Source: Dehalococcoidia bacterium
GTDB taxonomy: Bacteria; Chloroflexota; Dehalococcoidia; UBA2979
DNA: 6,599 nt
Direction of reading: 5' to 3'
Assembly (NCBI GenBank): GCA_004297315.1
Contig: SCTU01000138.1
Coordinates: 1-6,599, forward strand
Shown here: positions 1 through 6,098 of the stretch, piece by piece
Layout of the letters: each line of letters begins with the position of its first letter
Position numbering within the stretch: position 1 is the stretch's first letter
Translations under genes and position numbers: made by a program
The notes under the pieces: generated by a model
Seen by the model: the letters and a program-made list of their open reading frames with translations, nothing else
Told to the model about the DNA's origin: nothing
The model's database searches: none

Positions 1-13
1 GCTCTTCCGATCT
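1..13. other. Residual Illumina adapter sequence (artefact)
   Basis: The first 13 bases read GCTCTTCCGATCT, identical to the common 3' end of Illumina TruSeq-type adapters. A chance exact match at the very edge of a contig is very unlikely. The reading frame of the neighbouring CoA-transferase happens to stay open through it, so its translation would end in false residues (Asp-Arg-Lys-Ser). The stretch is not genomic. Confidence 0.93.
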
Positions 14-1260
14 GTGCCGACGACACCTGCCGCCATCAACTCCTCGATCTCGGCGTCGGTGAACCCGGCAACCTCGCGGAGCACGTGCTCGTTGTGCTCG
101 CCGAGCGCGGGCGCGGCGAAGCGCACGCCAGGCCGATGGCCATCGCGGATCCACAGGCCTCCGGACAGAGGTCGGGGATATGTGCCGGGAACCGGGTGGG
201 GGCTGAAGACGTGGCGCGCCTGCACCTGTGGCGAATTCGCGACCTGATCCAGCGTCGCGACGGGCGATGCAGGGATGCCGGCCGCATTCAGCCGCTCAAC
301 AACGGCCTGCTGGTCCATGCCTGCCGTCCAGGCGGCGACCGCCGCCTCGACCCCGTCGACGGCCGCGCGACGCGCAGCGGTTGTGGCGAAGCGTTTCGCG
401 AGGTCCGGTTGCCCCATCGCACCCGCAAGAACGGCCCATTCCGCGTCCGACCGCACGGCGATGGCAACCCAGCGGTCGTCTCCCAAACAGCGGAACGTGC
501 CATGGGGGGCGAACTCCGGATGCCGGTTGCCCAGCCGCGTCGACGCCGACGGACGGCCTGCCTGTGCAGCGATGGTGAGGTGTCCCATCAGCCAGCGCAC
601 GACCTCGATCTCCGCGAGGTCGATGTAGACGCCCTCGCCCGTCTCCTCGCGGCCGCGGAGCGCCGCCATCACCAGGCCGGCGGCCAGCGTGCCCCCAAGG
701 ACATCCGGCAAGAACAAACCGGAACTCGTGGGCGATCCGTCGCGGTATCCGAGAAGGGAGGCGAGCCCGCTGACCTGCTCGACCGTGGGCCCGTAGGCGA
801 CGTAGTCGCGCTCCGGCCCGGTCTGCCCGAACCCAGAGAGCGAGACCATCACGAGTCGCGGCTGCACCGCCCGCAACTGCTCATAACCAAGCCCGAACTG
901 TGGGAGCACGCGCGGCGCGAAGTTCTCCACCACGACATCGGAGTGGGCGACCAGCCGCAGGAAGGCATCCCTACCCAGCGGGTGGTCGAGCTCAAGCGCG
1001 AGGCTGAGCTTGTTCCGGTTGCGCTCGTGGAAGCGTCCGGAGCGGTTCCACGGGTCTGGCCCGGGATCGCCGTCCGGGTACGTTCCGACGCCCGGAGGCG
1101 GGGCGATCGCCGGCCCGCGGATGTCGAGCCGGCGGCGCGACTCGATCTTGATCTCCTCGGCACCGAGGTCGGCAAGCAGACGCCCGGTGAAGGGGCCCGC
1201 CCAGGCGGTCGTGAGTTCCAGGACGCGGATGCCCTCCAGCGGCAGGTTCGACGACGGCAT
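14..1260 (-). CDS. Class III (CaiB/BaiF) CoA-transferase, C-terminus cut by contig edge
   Basis: Moves CoA from an acyl-CoA donor to a free carboxylic acid in the cytoplasm; donor and acceptor are unknown. The translation starts MPSSNLPLEGIRVLEL and carries the family's CoA-binding fold: AGPFTGRLLADLGAEEIKIE (residues 21-40), NRNKLSLALELDHPLGRDAF (81-100), the VVENF and LGLGYEQLRAVQPRLVMVSL-like block (about 110-141), SGFGQTGP (142-149) and a GNRHPEFAPHGTF block in the second half. Asp186, in LFLPDVLGG, aligns with the catalytic Asp169 of formyl-CoA transferase, so it looks active. About 415 residues are present, ending EIEELMAAGVVG, which resembles a normal family C-terminus, so only a few codons are probably missing. 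The ATG (1260-1258) overlaps the stop of the upstream CoA-transferase by one base (TGATG), with AAAGGG six bases upstream, implying translational coupling. The family call is firm; the substrate is not assignable. Confidence 0.93.
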
Positions 1261-2423
1261 CAGGCGCCCTTTCCTGCGGTCAGTCCGAATTCTGAGGCGA
1301 TCTTGGCGCCCTGCTCCCCGAGCGTCGGGGCGTGACCGACGGTCGGCCGGACGGCGCCGAGGCGGAACGGAAGCCCCGCGAGCTTCGTGCGGCCGTCCTC
1401 GGCGAGTCCGAAGAAATGGCGCTCCGCAAGCTGCGGCGAGTCGAGGCTGTCGGCGACGGTGAATACCGCGCCGAACGGCAAGCCTCGTTCCTGCCCGCCG
1501 ACATACAACTCGGCCTTGGTCAGGTGCGACGCCCAGTCGATCATGATCACGTCGAGTTCATCCGGGTGCTGACGGCGTCCCAGGCGGTCACTGAACTTCG
1601 GGTCGGTGATCAAGTCGGGGCGGTCCATCCAAAGGGCGAAGATGTCCCAGCGCGTTTGCGGCACGATGATGCCGACGAAGCCGTCCTTGCAGGGGATGAC
1701 CGTCCAGGGGTAGCCGTCGATCCCGCGGCTACCCTGCCGGTGCTGCACGGCGCCCTTGTAGTGGTAGTCCGCGATGGCGTGCGGGTTGCTGTTGTGGAGC
1801 ACCTCGACCGAGGCGATATCGAGATCGTGTGAGGTCACCGGCCCGCCGTCGATGGGCAGCGTCGAGGCGATCCCGGTGAAGGCGGCAAGCCCGACGTGCC
1901 CCTGTACCATCCAGCCGGGCACTTGCACCGGTTCGCCGGTCGGCTCGCCGACGTGCGCCATCAGGCCGCTCATCGCGAACAGGATCAATTCCGAGGCGGG
2001 AAGGTCCATCCACGGGCCGGAAAGGCCGAACGGGGTGATCGAGGCAAGCGTGAAGGCAGCGTCCCCGACACGCGCCGAGCGGAGCGCCGCGCGGACGCCC
2101 CTCGGATCCTTCGGCTGCTCGTCCTCGATGACGACCTGTGCCTTGGCGGCGAGGCGCGCGAGGGCGGTGCGCCCGTCCGCGGCGTCCAGGTCGAGCACGA
2201 TGCTCTCCGAGCCTCGCCCGAAATGCATGAAGAGGTCGCCGTCGCGGTCCCAGCCGTTGACGACGCTCCGGGACGGTGACGGTTCCTGCCCGCGTGCCGG
2301 TTCCTCCACACGGATGACGCGTGCGCCCAGCCCCGCCAGGAGTTGGGCAGTCGTGGCTCCCGCAAGGCCGCGGCTGGCGTTGACGACCGTCAATCCGCGG
2401 TACGGCGCGACGTTCGGCGGCAT
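1260..2423 (-). CDS. Class III (CaiB/BaiF) CoA-transferase homologue lacking the catalytic Asp
   Basis: A 387-residue protein, normal family length, starting MPPNVAPYRGLTVVNASRGL. Family blocks are clear: ATTAQLLAGLGARVIRVEEP (about residues 23-42), SIVLDLDAADGRTALARLAA (74-93), TLASITPFGLSGPW (125-138), the ELILFAMSGLMAHVGEPTGE block (145-164) and SHDLDIASVEVL (about 200-211). Where active members carry Asp (Asp169 in formyl-CoA transferase) my alignment puts Gln174, in GWMVQGHVGL. The N-terminal half is less canonical than its partner's. It overlaps the next gene's start (TGATG), so the two are one transcription unit and may form a heteromer like the two-gene class III enzymes BbsEF or SmtAB. 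The frame also has an ATG 18 codons upstream (2477), but the extra residues are not family-like, and the 2423 start has AGGAGAG seven bases before it. It could be a structural subunit or belong to a subfamily with altered chemistry. Confidence 0.92.
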   Translation of the reverse strand: MPPNVAPYRGLTVVNASRGLAGATTAQLLAGLGARVIRVEEPARGQEPSPSRSVVNGWDRDGDLFMHFGRGSESIVLDLDAADGRTALARLAAKAQVVIEDEQPKDPRGVRAALRSARVGDAAFTLASITPFGLSGPWMDLPASELILFAMSGLMAHVGEPTGEPVQVPGWMVQGHVGLAAFTGIASTLPIDGGPVTSHDLDIASVEVLHNSNPHAIADYHYKGAVQHRQGSRGIDGYPWTVIPCKDGFVGIIVPQTRWDIFALWMDRPDLITDPKFSDRLGRRQHPDELDVIMIDWASHLTKAELYVGGQERGLPFGAVFTVADSLDSPQLAERHFFGLAEDGRTKLAGLPFRLGAVRPTVGHAPTLGEQGAKIASEFGLTAGKGA

Positions 2424-2430
2424 GGCCTGG

Positions 2431-2437
2431 CTCTCCT
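2431..2437 (-). promoter_or_regulatory. Ribosome binding site fixing the start of the upstream CoA-transferase
   Basis: AGGAGAG on the minus strand, seven bases before the ATG at 2423-2421. It favours this start over the in-frame ATG at 2477, matching where family homology begins. Confidence 0.75.
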
Positions 2438-2581
2438 GGCTCGTGTCTCTGGGGTGATCCTGGCGGCGGCACGGCACGCGTCGCCCGCCGGGACGCGCGC
2501 GACGATATCACACACGTTGGGCTAGCAAATCCACTGCGACCGTCGAGCGGCGGTCGGGGGACGACGGGTTACGAGAGGTAT

Positions 2582-2610
2582 GTGCCGGGCGCCTACCTTG
2601 AGCCCGGCGC
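2582..2610. other. GC-rich inverted repeat in the divergent intergenic region
   Basis: GTGCCGGGC (2582-2590) pairs with GCCCGGCGC (2602-2610) over nine positions, one of them a G-T wobble, around an 11-base loop. It lies between the divergent CoA-transferase and crotonase genes, so no gene terminates here. It could be an operator shared by both transcription units or part of the crotonase leader. At this GC content a repeat this size can arise by chance. I see no convincing -35/-10 pair for either gene in 2424-2709 and no small gene. Confidence 0.3.
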
Positions 2611-2698
2611 CGCAGTCCCCGGTCATCGCTCCCGGCGAGAAGTATGGATGTAATACACTCCGGCCCGCCCCGCTGGCCTTTGCGAGGACTGAATGATG

Positions 2699-2703
2699 AG
2701 GAG
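2699..2703 (+). promoter_or_regulatory. Ribosome binding site fixing the crotonase start
   Basis: AGGAG six bases before the ATG at 2710. It supports that start over the in-frame ATG at 2644, whose extra 22 residues have no crotonase character. Confidence 0.8.
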
Positions 2704-2709
2704 CACCCG

Positions 2710-3492
2710 ATGAGCACCGTGATCTACGAGGTCCGCAACCACATCGCGTACATCACGCTGAACCGCCCGGAGGCGCTGAACGCGCTCAACCACGAACTGA
2801 GCGCCGCCCTCGAGGAGACGTGGTACTCGTACGACGCGGACCCCGAGGCCTGGGTGGCCATCCTGACCGCCAACGGCCGCGCCTTCTGCTCCGGCGCCGA
2901 CCTCCGTCAGCGCAATGCCGAGATCTCGGGGCCGTCGTCCAGCCGGCCGACGCACAGCCTTGGCCACGGTGTAGACATCTACAAGCCGATCATCGTGGGC
3001 GTCCACGGCTACTGCCTGGCCGCCGGGATCGACCTCGTCCTCCCGTGCGACATCCGCGTGGCCGGGGAGAGCGCGCAGTTCGGCATGACGATGACACGCG
3101 TGGGCGTGATGGCCTCCACGGGCGCCTCGCAACTCCCTCGCTCGATCCACTGGTCGCACGCGATGGAGATGCTGCTCACCGGCGAGCGCGTCAACGCGCA
3201 GGAGGCGTACCGCATCGGCCTCGTGAACAAGGTCGTCCCGGACGCCGACATCCTCGCGACCTGCGAGGAGTACGCGGCCAAGATCATGCGGAACTCCCCG
3301 ACCGCCGTACGCCTGACGAAGGAGGCCGCGATCCGCGGCCGCGACGCGAGCACGATGGCGGAGAGTCTGAAGATCGGCTTCGGCATCCAGCGCGTGATGC
3401 GCGCCACCCCGGACGCAAAGGAGGGCCCGCGCGCCTTCGTCGAGAAGCGCGACCCGCAGTGGCAGCCTGCCGACGTGGGTGGCGTGCACTAG
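2710..3492 (+). CDS. Enoyl-CoA hydratase/isomerase (crotonase) family protein with atypical active site
   Basis: A 260-residue cytoplasmic protein of typical crotonase length, acting on an acyl-CoA thioester. The oxyanion-hole segments are present: RAFCSGADL (residues 57-65) and GYCLAAGIDLVLPCDIRVAG (100-119). The LTGERVNAQEAYRIGLVNKV segment (156-175) and a C-terminal EGPRAFVEKRDPQW (238-251) are also standard. The usual hydratase acids are altered: rat mitochondrial Glu144 aligns with Asp108, and Glu164 with Met128 (in FGMTMTRVG). Asp108 is shared with dienoyl-CoA isomerase types, but that family's other two acids are missing too. The reaction may therefore be isomerisation, hydrolysis or something else rather than plain hydration. 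It is transcribed divergently from the CoA-transferase pair, suggesting a shared pathway. It may be a monocistronic unit, since a hairpin follows the stop and the next gene is 213 bases away. Family call firm, reaction unknown. Confidence 0.92.
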   Translation: MSTVIYEVRNHIAYITLNRPEALNALNHELSAALEETWYSYDADPEAWVAILTANGRAFCSGADLRQRNAEISGPSSSRPTHSLGHGVDIYKPIIVGVHGYCLAAGIDLVLPCDIRVAGESAQFGMTMTRVGVMASTGASQLPRSIHWSHAMEMLLTGERVNAQEAYRIGLVNKVVPDADILATCEEYAAKIMRNSPTAVRLTKEAAIRGRDASTMAESLKIGFGIQRVMRATPDAKEGPRAFVEKRDPQWQPADVGGVH

Positions 3493-3530
3493 CGGCTTCC
3501 ACGTCCGGGCCCTCGCCTCTCGCATCCGAA

Positions 3531-3554
3531 CCCCGGCTCGGCGTGAGCCCGGGG
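3531..3554 (+). terminator. Hairpin downstream of the crotonase, possible terminator
   Basis: CCCCGGCTC (3531-3539) pairs with GAGCCCGGGG (3545-3554) with one bulged C and a five-base loop, starting 39 bases after the crotonase stop. It is very stable, but no T-run follows, so it is not a textbook intrinsic terminator. It could halt polymerase with help or simply protect the mRNA 3' end. Confidence 0.45.
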
Positions 3555-3693
3555 CGTGCGGACGTTCGCTGGGCTGTCTTCAACTGCGCGCACCGTCGAT
3601 TTGAACCGCTTTCACGACGCCGCCCCGCGGTTTGTCACGGAGCCGATCCACGCCCTGCGTTAGGTTTGCCTTTGAGCGGTCGGTTCAGACGAT

Positions 3694-3702
3694 GGGAGGT
3701 GG
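3694..3702 (+). promoter_or_regulatory. Strong ribosome binding site for the 54-residue GTG-start gene
   Basis: GGGAGGTGG with its GGAGG core six bases before the GTG at 3706. It is the strongest Shine-Dalgarno match in the window and the main evidence that this short GTG-started frame is translated. Confidence 0.75.
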
Positions 3703-3705
3703 ACC

Positions 3706-3870
3706 GTGGCAGCCCGAACACGTGACGTCATCGAACGAGAACTCGCCGAGGCGCGCGGCGACCTGTCGCGTCTGCAGGCTCGCACCAGTGCGGGCACGTC
3801 CATGGCGGACGAACGCGCCGCGTTGGAGCGAGTGGTCGCGCTGCAGGAAGAATTGGACCAACTCCAGTAG
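3706..3870 (+). CDS. Small (54-residue) coiled-coil protein, GTG start
   Basis: I do not recognise a named family. The frame starts at GTG just after a very strong ribosome binding site and encodes a highly charged, Cys-free, soluble protein rich in Glu, Arg, Ala, Leu and Gln. Two helices are apparent, about residues 5-26 and 34-54, separated by RTSAGTSM. Hydrophobic residues sit at 9, 13, 16, 20, 23 in the first and 39, 43, 46, 50, 53 in the second, a 4-3-4-3 heptad spacing, so a helical hairpin or oligomeric coiled coil is likely. The last stretch, ALQEELDQLQ, is typical coiled coil. The cupredoxin-like gene begins 21 bases after the stop, so the two are probably cotranscribed. The product may be a scaffold or partner of that protein, but no function can be inferred. 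A long opposite-strand frame covers the same bases and is judged a shadow. Confidence 0.72.
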   Translation: MAARTRDVIERELAEARGDLSRLQARTSAGTSMADERAALERVVALQEELDQLQ

Positions 3871-3891
3871 ACCGCCGGAAGCAGGACCCTC

Positions 3892-4215
3892 ATGACGACA
3901 ATGCCTGGACGCCACCGCTCTACCGACCCGGCTGCGCCGCTGCGGGTGACATCGACGGCTGGCGGGCTGCAGGTGGACGCGTCGTCCGTGCCGAGCGGCA
4001 TGGTGCGGATTGCCGTGATCGACCAAGACGACCGCGACTATGACCTCGTGCTCCGCGCGCCCGGCGACCAAGGAGTGCTGGGCCGTATCCCGCCGGCCAG
4101 CGATGACCGAGGCAAGGAACTGCTGACGCAACTCGCCCCCGGCCGCTACGTGCTCGCCGCTGATGCCCCGAGGACCGATTTGCGCGCGGAGTTCACGGTG
4201 CAGTCGCCGCAGTAG
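3892..4215 (+). CDS. Small cupredoxin-like beta-sandwich protein without copper ligands (hypothetical)
   Basis: A 107-residue protein with no signal peptide, no membrane segment and no cysteine. From about residue 17 it shows alternating strands resembling a cupredoxin-like domain: LQVDASSVPSGMVRIAVIDQ (26-45), DYDLVLRAPG (49-58), then LLTQLAPGRYVLAADAP (77-93) and a final AEFTVQSP strand (99-106). The PGRYVL turn is where blue-copper proteins have their PGxY strand before the Cys ligand. The usual copper ligands (His, Cys, His, Met) are absent: Ala stands near the Cys position and the only His is His8 in the tail. It would thus be a metal-free structural or binding domain, probably cytoplasmic. 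It is preceded by AGGA and follows the coiled-coil gene by 21 bases. It ends 14 bases from the end of the convergent nuclease gene. The fold call is inference from strand pattern only; the coding call is firmer. Confidence 0.75.
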   Translation: MTTMPGRHRSTDPAAPLRVTSTAGGLQVDASSVPSGMVRIAVIDQDDRDYDLVLRAPGDQGVLGRIPPASDDRGKELLTQLAPGRYVLAADAPRTDLRAEFTVQSPQ

Positions 4216-4229
4216 CCGCGGAAGTAGGC

Positions 4230-4871
4230 TCAGCGCGTCGGGCACGCCGCCCACAGCCCTGCCTTCGACAGTCGTGCTGACGCCTCGGCAGCGCGGATCC
4301 GCTCCACGTAGTGCACGTCCGGCGGGAACGTCGCGATTCGCGCATAGCCTTCCGCGACTAGGATCTCATTGAGCATCCGGCCGTCCGGCAGATAGACGTA
4401 ACGGAGCAGCCGGCCGTATCGGTCGGTCTCCGTCACATCGCGCTCCAGCCGGACCGGTGTCCCTCGCGGCAGCAGCGCCTTCGTGCGCGCGCTCGCCTGC
4501 TGGCCGTAACAGTCCTCGTGACCATAGACCTCGGGCGTGTCTACCAAGATGAGACGGAGGCGCCAGGCGCGCCCGTCGAGGTTGATCTCAAGCGTGTCGC
4601 CGTCGACGACGAACGCGACCGTCGCCACCTCATCCTGCGTTGACGACGATGTAGGGGACGGCGATGCGGCAGCGCGTCCCTCATCGGTAGCAGCCGGAGC
4701 CGCCGCCCGGGCTGGCGTGCGCGCAGCCGCGGGTGATGACGGCGTCGGAGGCTGGTCCTTGCCCGGCTCGCATCCGGAGATCAGGAAGAGCGCGCAGCTC
4801 GCGAGCAAGATTCGGTGAGGGCGTCTCAGTAGATGGCGGATCACAGTCGTCACCTTCGGCGGTCTGCACAT
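4230..4871 (-). CDS. Staphylococcal-nuclease-like (thermonuclease family) lipoprotein
   Basis: A predicted Ca2+-dependent phosphodiesterase cleaving DNA and/or RNA, lipid-anchored outside the cytoplasmic membrane. A basic N-region and hydrophobic stretch end in the lipobox LISGC, making Cys34 the lipidated residue. Residues 36-80 form a Pro/Ala/Ser/Thr-rich tether. The SNase domain spans about 82-211. All classical active-site residues are present: DGDT (Asp90, Asp92; Asp92 = SNase Asp21), Arg106 (Arg35), Asp111-Thr112-Pro-Glu114 (Asp40, Thr41, Glu43) and Arg154 in TDRYGR (Arg87). Cys121 and Cys210 could form a disulfide. The ATG at 4871 has a weak upstream site. An in-frame GTG at 4844, six bases after AAGGTG, would give a neat 24-residue signal peptide and may be the true start. 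It is convergent with the cupredoxin-like gene and divergent from the NTF2-like gene. Roles could include nutrient scavenging from extracellular nucleic acid. Confidence 0.92.
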   Translation of the reverse strand: MCRPPKVTTVIRHLLRRPHRILLASCALFLISGCEPGKDQPPTPSSPAAARTPARAAAPAATDEGRAAASPSPTSSSTQDEVATVAFVVDGDTLEINLDGRAWRLRLILVDTPEVYGHEDCYGQQASARTKALLPRGTPVRLERDVTETDRYGRLLRYVYLPDGRMLNEILVAEGYARIATFPPDVHYVERIRAAEASARLSKAGLWAACPTR

Positions 4872-5063
4872 CTCTGAGGGCCTGCAGTCTCTTGGCGCTG
4901 TCTGTGAAGCGCAAGGCAGATTTGACGCGCCGGCGCCAGCGTCTGCCCTCGCCTGCGCGTGAGTTCAACGGCGGCGTGCCTCGGGCAGGCGGGTCCGTGA
5001 TGCCGCTGTAATCCTCAGGCAACCACACTGAACCCGTTGCGACGGACAAGATTGGAGACGGCC

Positions 5064-5441
5064 ATGGATGTACTCGCGCTTGAGCGCGCCTACTGGGAAG
5101 CGATGAAGAACGGCGACTCGGAAGGCGTCGAGAGGTTGACGGACGAGTCCTGCATCGTCGTGGGGCCGGAGGGGATCGGCGAGTTCGGTCCGAAGGCCGC
5201 GGGCGTGATGCTGGAGGACATGCCGTACGAGTTGCAGTCGTACGAGATCGGGCGGGACGCGAAGGTGCGGATGCTCGGCCGGAACGTCGCCCTCGTCGCC
5301 TACCCGGTCCACGAGTCGCTCCGGCGGGACGGGAGGCCCGAGGTACTCGACGCCATCGACGCCAGCGTGTGGGTGCGCCGTGAAGGGCAGTGGGTGTGCG
5401 CGATGCATACCGAGACGATCTTGGCCCCGTCGGCGCCATGA
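5064..5441 (+). CDS. NTF2/SnoaL-like (DUF4440-type) small protein
   Basis: A 125-residue soluble protein of the cone-shaped NTF2-like fold. The N-terminal helix LERAYWEAMKNGDSEGVERL (residues 6-25), the first strand DESCIVVGPEGIGEF (27-41) and the final strands ASVWVRREGQWVCAMHTET (100-118) match the usual DUF4440/SnoaL pattern (helix with WxAxxxGD, then VVGxxG, then SxWxxxxGxWxxxxHxET). Members include small-molecule isomerases and cyclases, but many are unassigned ligand-binding proteins; no specific reaction can be assigned. The ATG at 5064 has GGAG six bases upstream. A TTG nine codons earlier is in frame, but the added residues are not family-like. The gene stands alone: divergent from the nuclease gene (192-base gap with no clear promoter consensus) and convergent with the cupin, with a strong hairpin between them. 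Confidence 0.86.
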   Translation: MDVLALERAYWEAMKNGDSEGVERLTDESCIVVGPEGIGEFGPKAAGVMLEDMPYELQSYEIGRDAKVRMLGRNVALVAYPVHESLRRDGRPEVLDAIDASVWVRREGQWVCAMHTETILAPSAP

Positions 5442-5457
5442 CGGACTGACACTCTGC

Positions 5458-5497
5458 CGCGGTGAACCCTCGGCTGGAAGGGCGGAGGTTCACCGCG
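5458..5497. terminator. Long perfect inverted repeat between convergent genes, probable bidirectional terminator
   Basis: CGCGGTGAACC (5458-5468) is exactly complementary to GGTTCACCGCG (5487-5497). The stem can extend inward by a few pairs past one C-A mismatch. It begins 16 bases after the NTF2-like stop and ends 14 bases before the stop of the convergent cupin gene, so it could serve both strands. No T-run follows on either side, so termination may need a factor, or the structure may act as a 3' stabiliser. Its length and placement make chance unlikely. Confidence 0.65.
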
Positions 5498-5511
5498 CGG
5501 GCGGAGCCGGC

Positions 5512-5883
5512 CTACCCAGCCGCCTGCATGTTCTTCGTGACGACTTCCATCGTTTGGGCCAGTTCGTCGCTGGGGCTGAATTCGACGACCTCGGTGCCTG
5601 CAAACAGCATGGGCGTGTGACCGGGGGGCGCGTAGTACGCGTCACCGGTCTCGTACGTTTCGTCGTGGTCGGGGAAATGGAAGGTGACCTTGCCTTTCAC
5701 CACGAAGCCCCAGTGCCGCGACTGGCAGCGGTCGTCGGGAAGGCCGGCGAACACGGGCGTGAGATCAGCGTCGGCAGTGTACGTCTCGAAACCGGCCGTG
5801 TAACCGCCGAGGTCTTCGTAGTGACCTTCGAAGCCTTCCATCTTCTCGACTTGCGAAGCCGACTTCTTGGATGTCTTGGGCAT
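5512..5883 (-). CDS. Small single-domain cupin protein
   Basis: A 123-residue protein with a lysine/serine-rich N-terminus (MPKTSKKSASQVEKM) and a compact cupin barrel. The barrel runs through RHWGFVVKGKVTFHFPDHDE (residues 56-75), the turn ETGDAYYAPPGHTP (78-91) and the EVVEFSP strand (98-104). Possible metal ligands are His57 and His89, with Glu101 nearby. The first cupin motif is incomplete: one His rather than HxH, so metal binding is uncertain. Cupins range from dioxygenases and isomerases to ligand-binding proteins, and nothing here selects among them. The ATG at 5883 has an ideal GGAGG six bases upstream. A longer in-frame start at 6003 exists but adds 40 residues with no cupin character. 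It is divergent from the exported-protein gene and convergent with the NTF2-like gene. An AT-rich TATTTT (minus strand, 5919-5914) could be a -10 element, but no matching -35 is seen. Confidence 0.87.
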   Translation of the reverse strand: MPKTSKKSASQVEKMEGFEGHYEDLGGYTAGFETYTADADLTPVFAGLPDDRCQSRHWGFVVKGKVTFHFPDHDETYETGDAYYAPPGHTPMLFAGTEVVEFSPSDELAQTMEVVTKNMQAAG

Positions 5884-5889
5884 TTGGTG

Positions 5890-5894
5890 CCTCC
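5890..5894 (-). promoter_or_regulatory. Ribosome binding site fixing the cupin start
   Basis: GGAGG on the minus strand, six bases before the ATG at 5883-5881. It rules against the in-frame start 40 codons upstream (6003). Confidence 0.8.
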
Positions 5895-6098
5895 GTTCGC
5901 TGGTGGGGCACGGAAAATACAGGTCGGCTGCGCCGGAATGCATAAGGTTTCGATGCCAACGCTGGACGCGATCGGCGAAACCGATCATTCCTGCAGCGGC
6001 CACGCTTCTACGGGATTTCTTACGGAATGCCTGCGCCGATTACATCGAGGCATCAGTAACGTGCCTCTCTACCGGAGGGATCAGAGAAGGGACATCGG

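Noticed and set aside
85..1335. 416-codon open frame on the plus strand across the CoA-transferase gene
   Set aside because: It is antisense to a gene with clear family motifs. Its translation is low-complexity Arg/Pro/Gly/Ala-rich with no motif, a usual shadow of GC-rich codon bias.
2641..2660. AT-rich patch with TAATAC as a -10 element for the crotonase
   Set aside because: It is the most AT-rich spot in the divergent region but matches the consensus at only three of six bases and has no -35 partner at normal spacing.
2623..3525. 300-codon open frame on the minus strand across the crotonase
   Set aside because: It mirrors the whole crotonase gene, has an Arg/Val/His/Ala-rich translation without motifs, and the sense frame is unambiguous.
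3632..3665. TTGTCA and TTAGGT as a promoter for the small two-gene unit
   Set aside because: The spacing between the hexamers is 22 bases, too long for a housekeeping-type promoter, and the second hexamer is a poor match.
3685..4254. 189-codon open frame on the minus strand opposite the two small plus-strand genes
   Set aside because: The translation is Arg/His/Gln-rich without a recognisable motif, whereas the plus-strand frames each have a ribosome binding site, GC-ending codons and plausible folds. It also runs past the end of the nuclease gene. Not fully excluded, but unlikely.
4681..5493. 270-codon open frame on the minus strand spanning the nuclease 5' end and the NTF2-like gene
   Set aside because: It overlaps parts of two well-supported genes and is mostly Arg/Ser/Pro, typical of an out-of-frame reading of GC-rich DNA.
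5914..5919. TATTTT on the minus strand as a -10 element for the cupin
   Set aside because: The distance to the gene is plausible, but no acceptable -35 hexamer lies 16-18 bases upstream, and the sigma-factor consensus of this organism is unknown.
6047..6067. GAGGCA/TGCCTC inverted repeat upstream of the exported-protein gene
   Set aside because: Only six pairs around a nine-base loop, which is within chance expectation. Kept only as a note in the gene entry.
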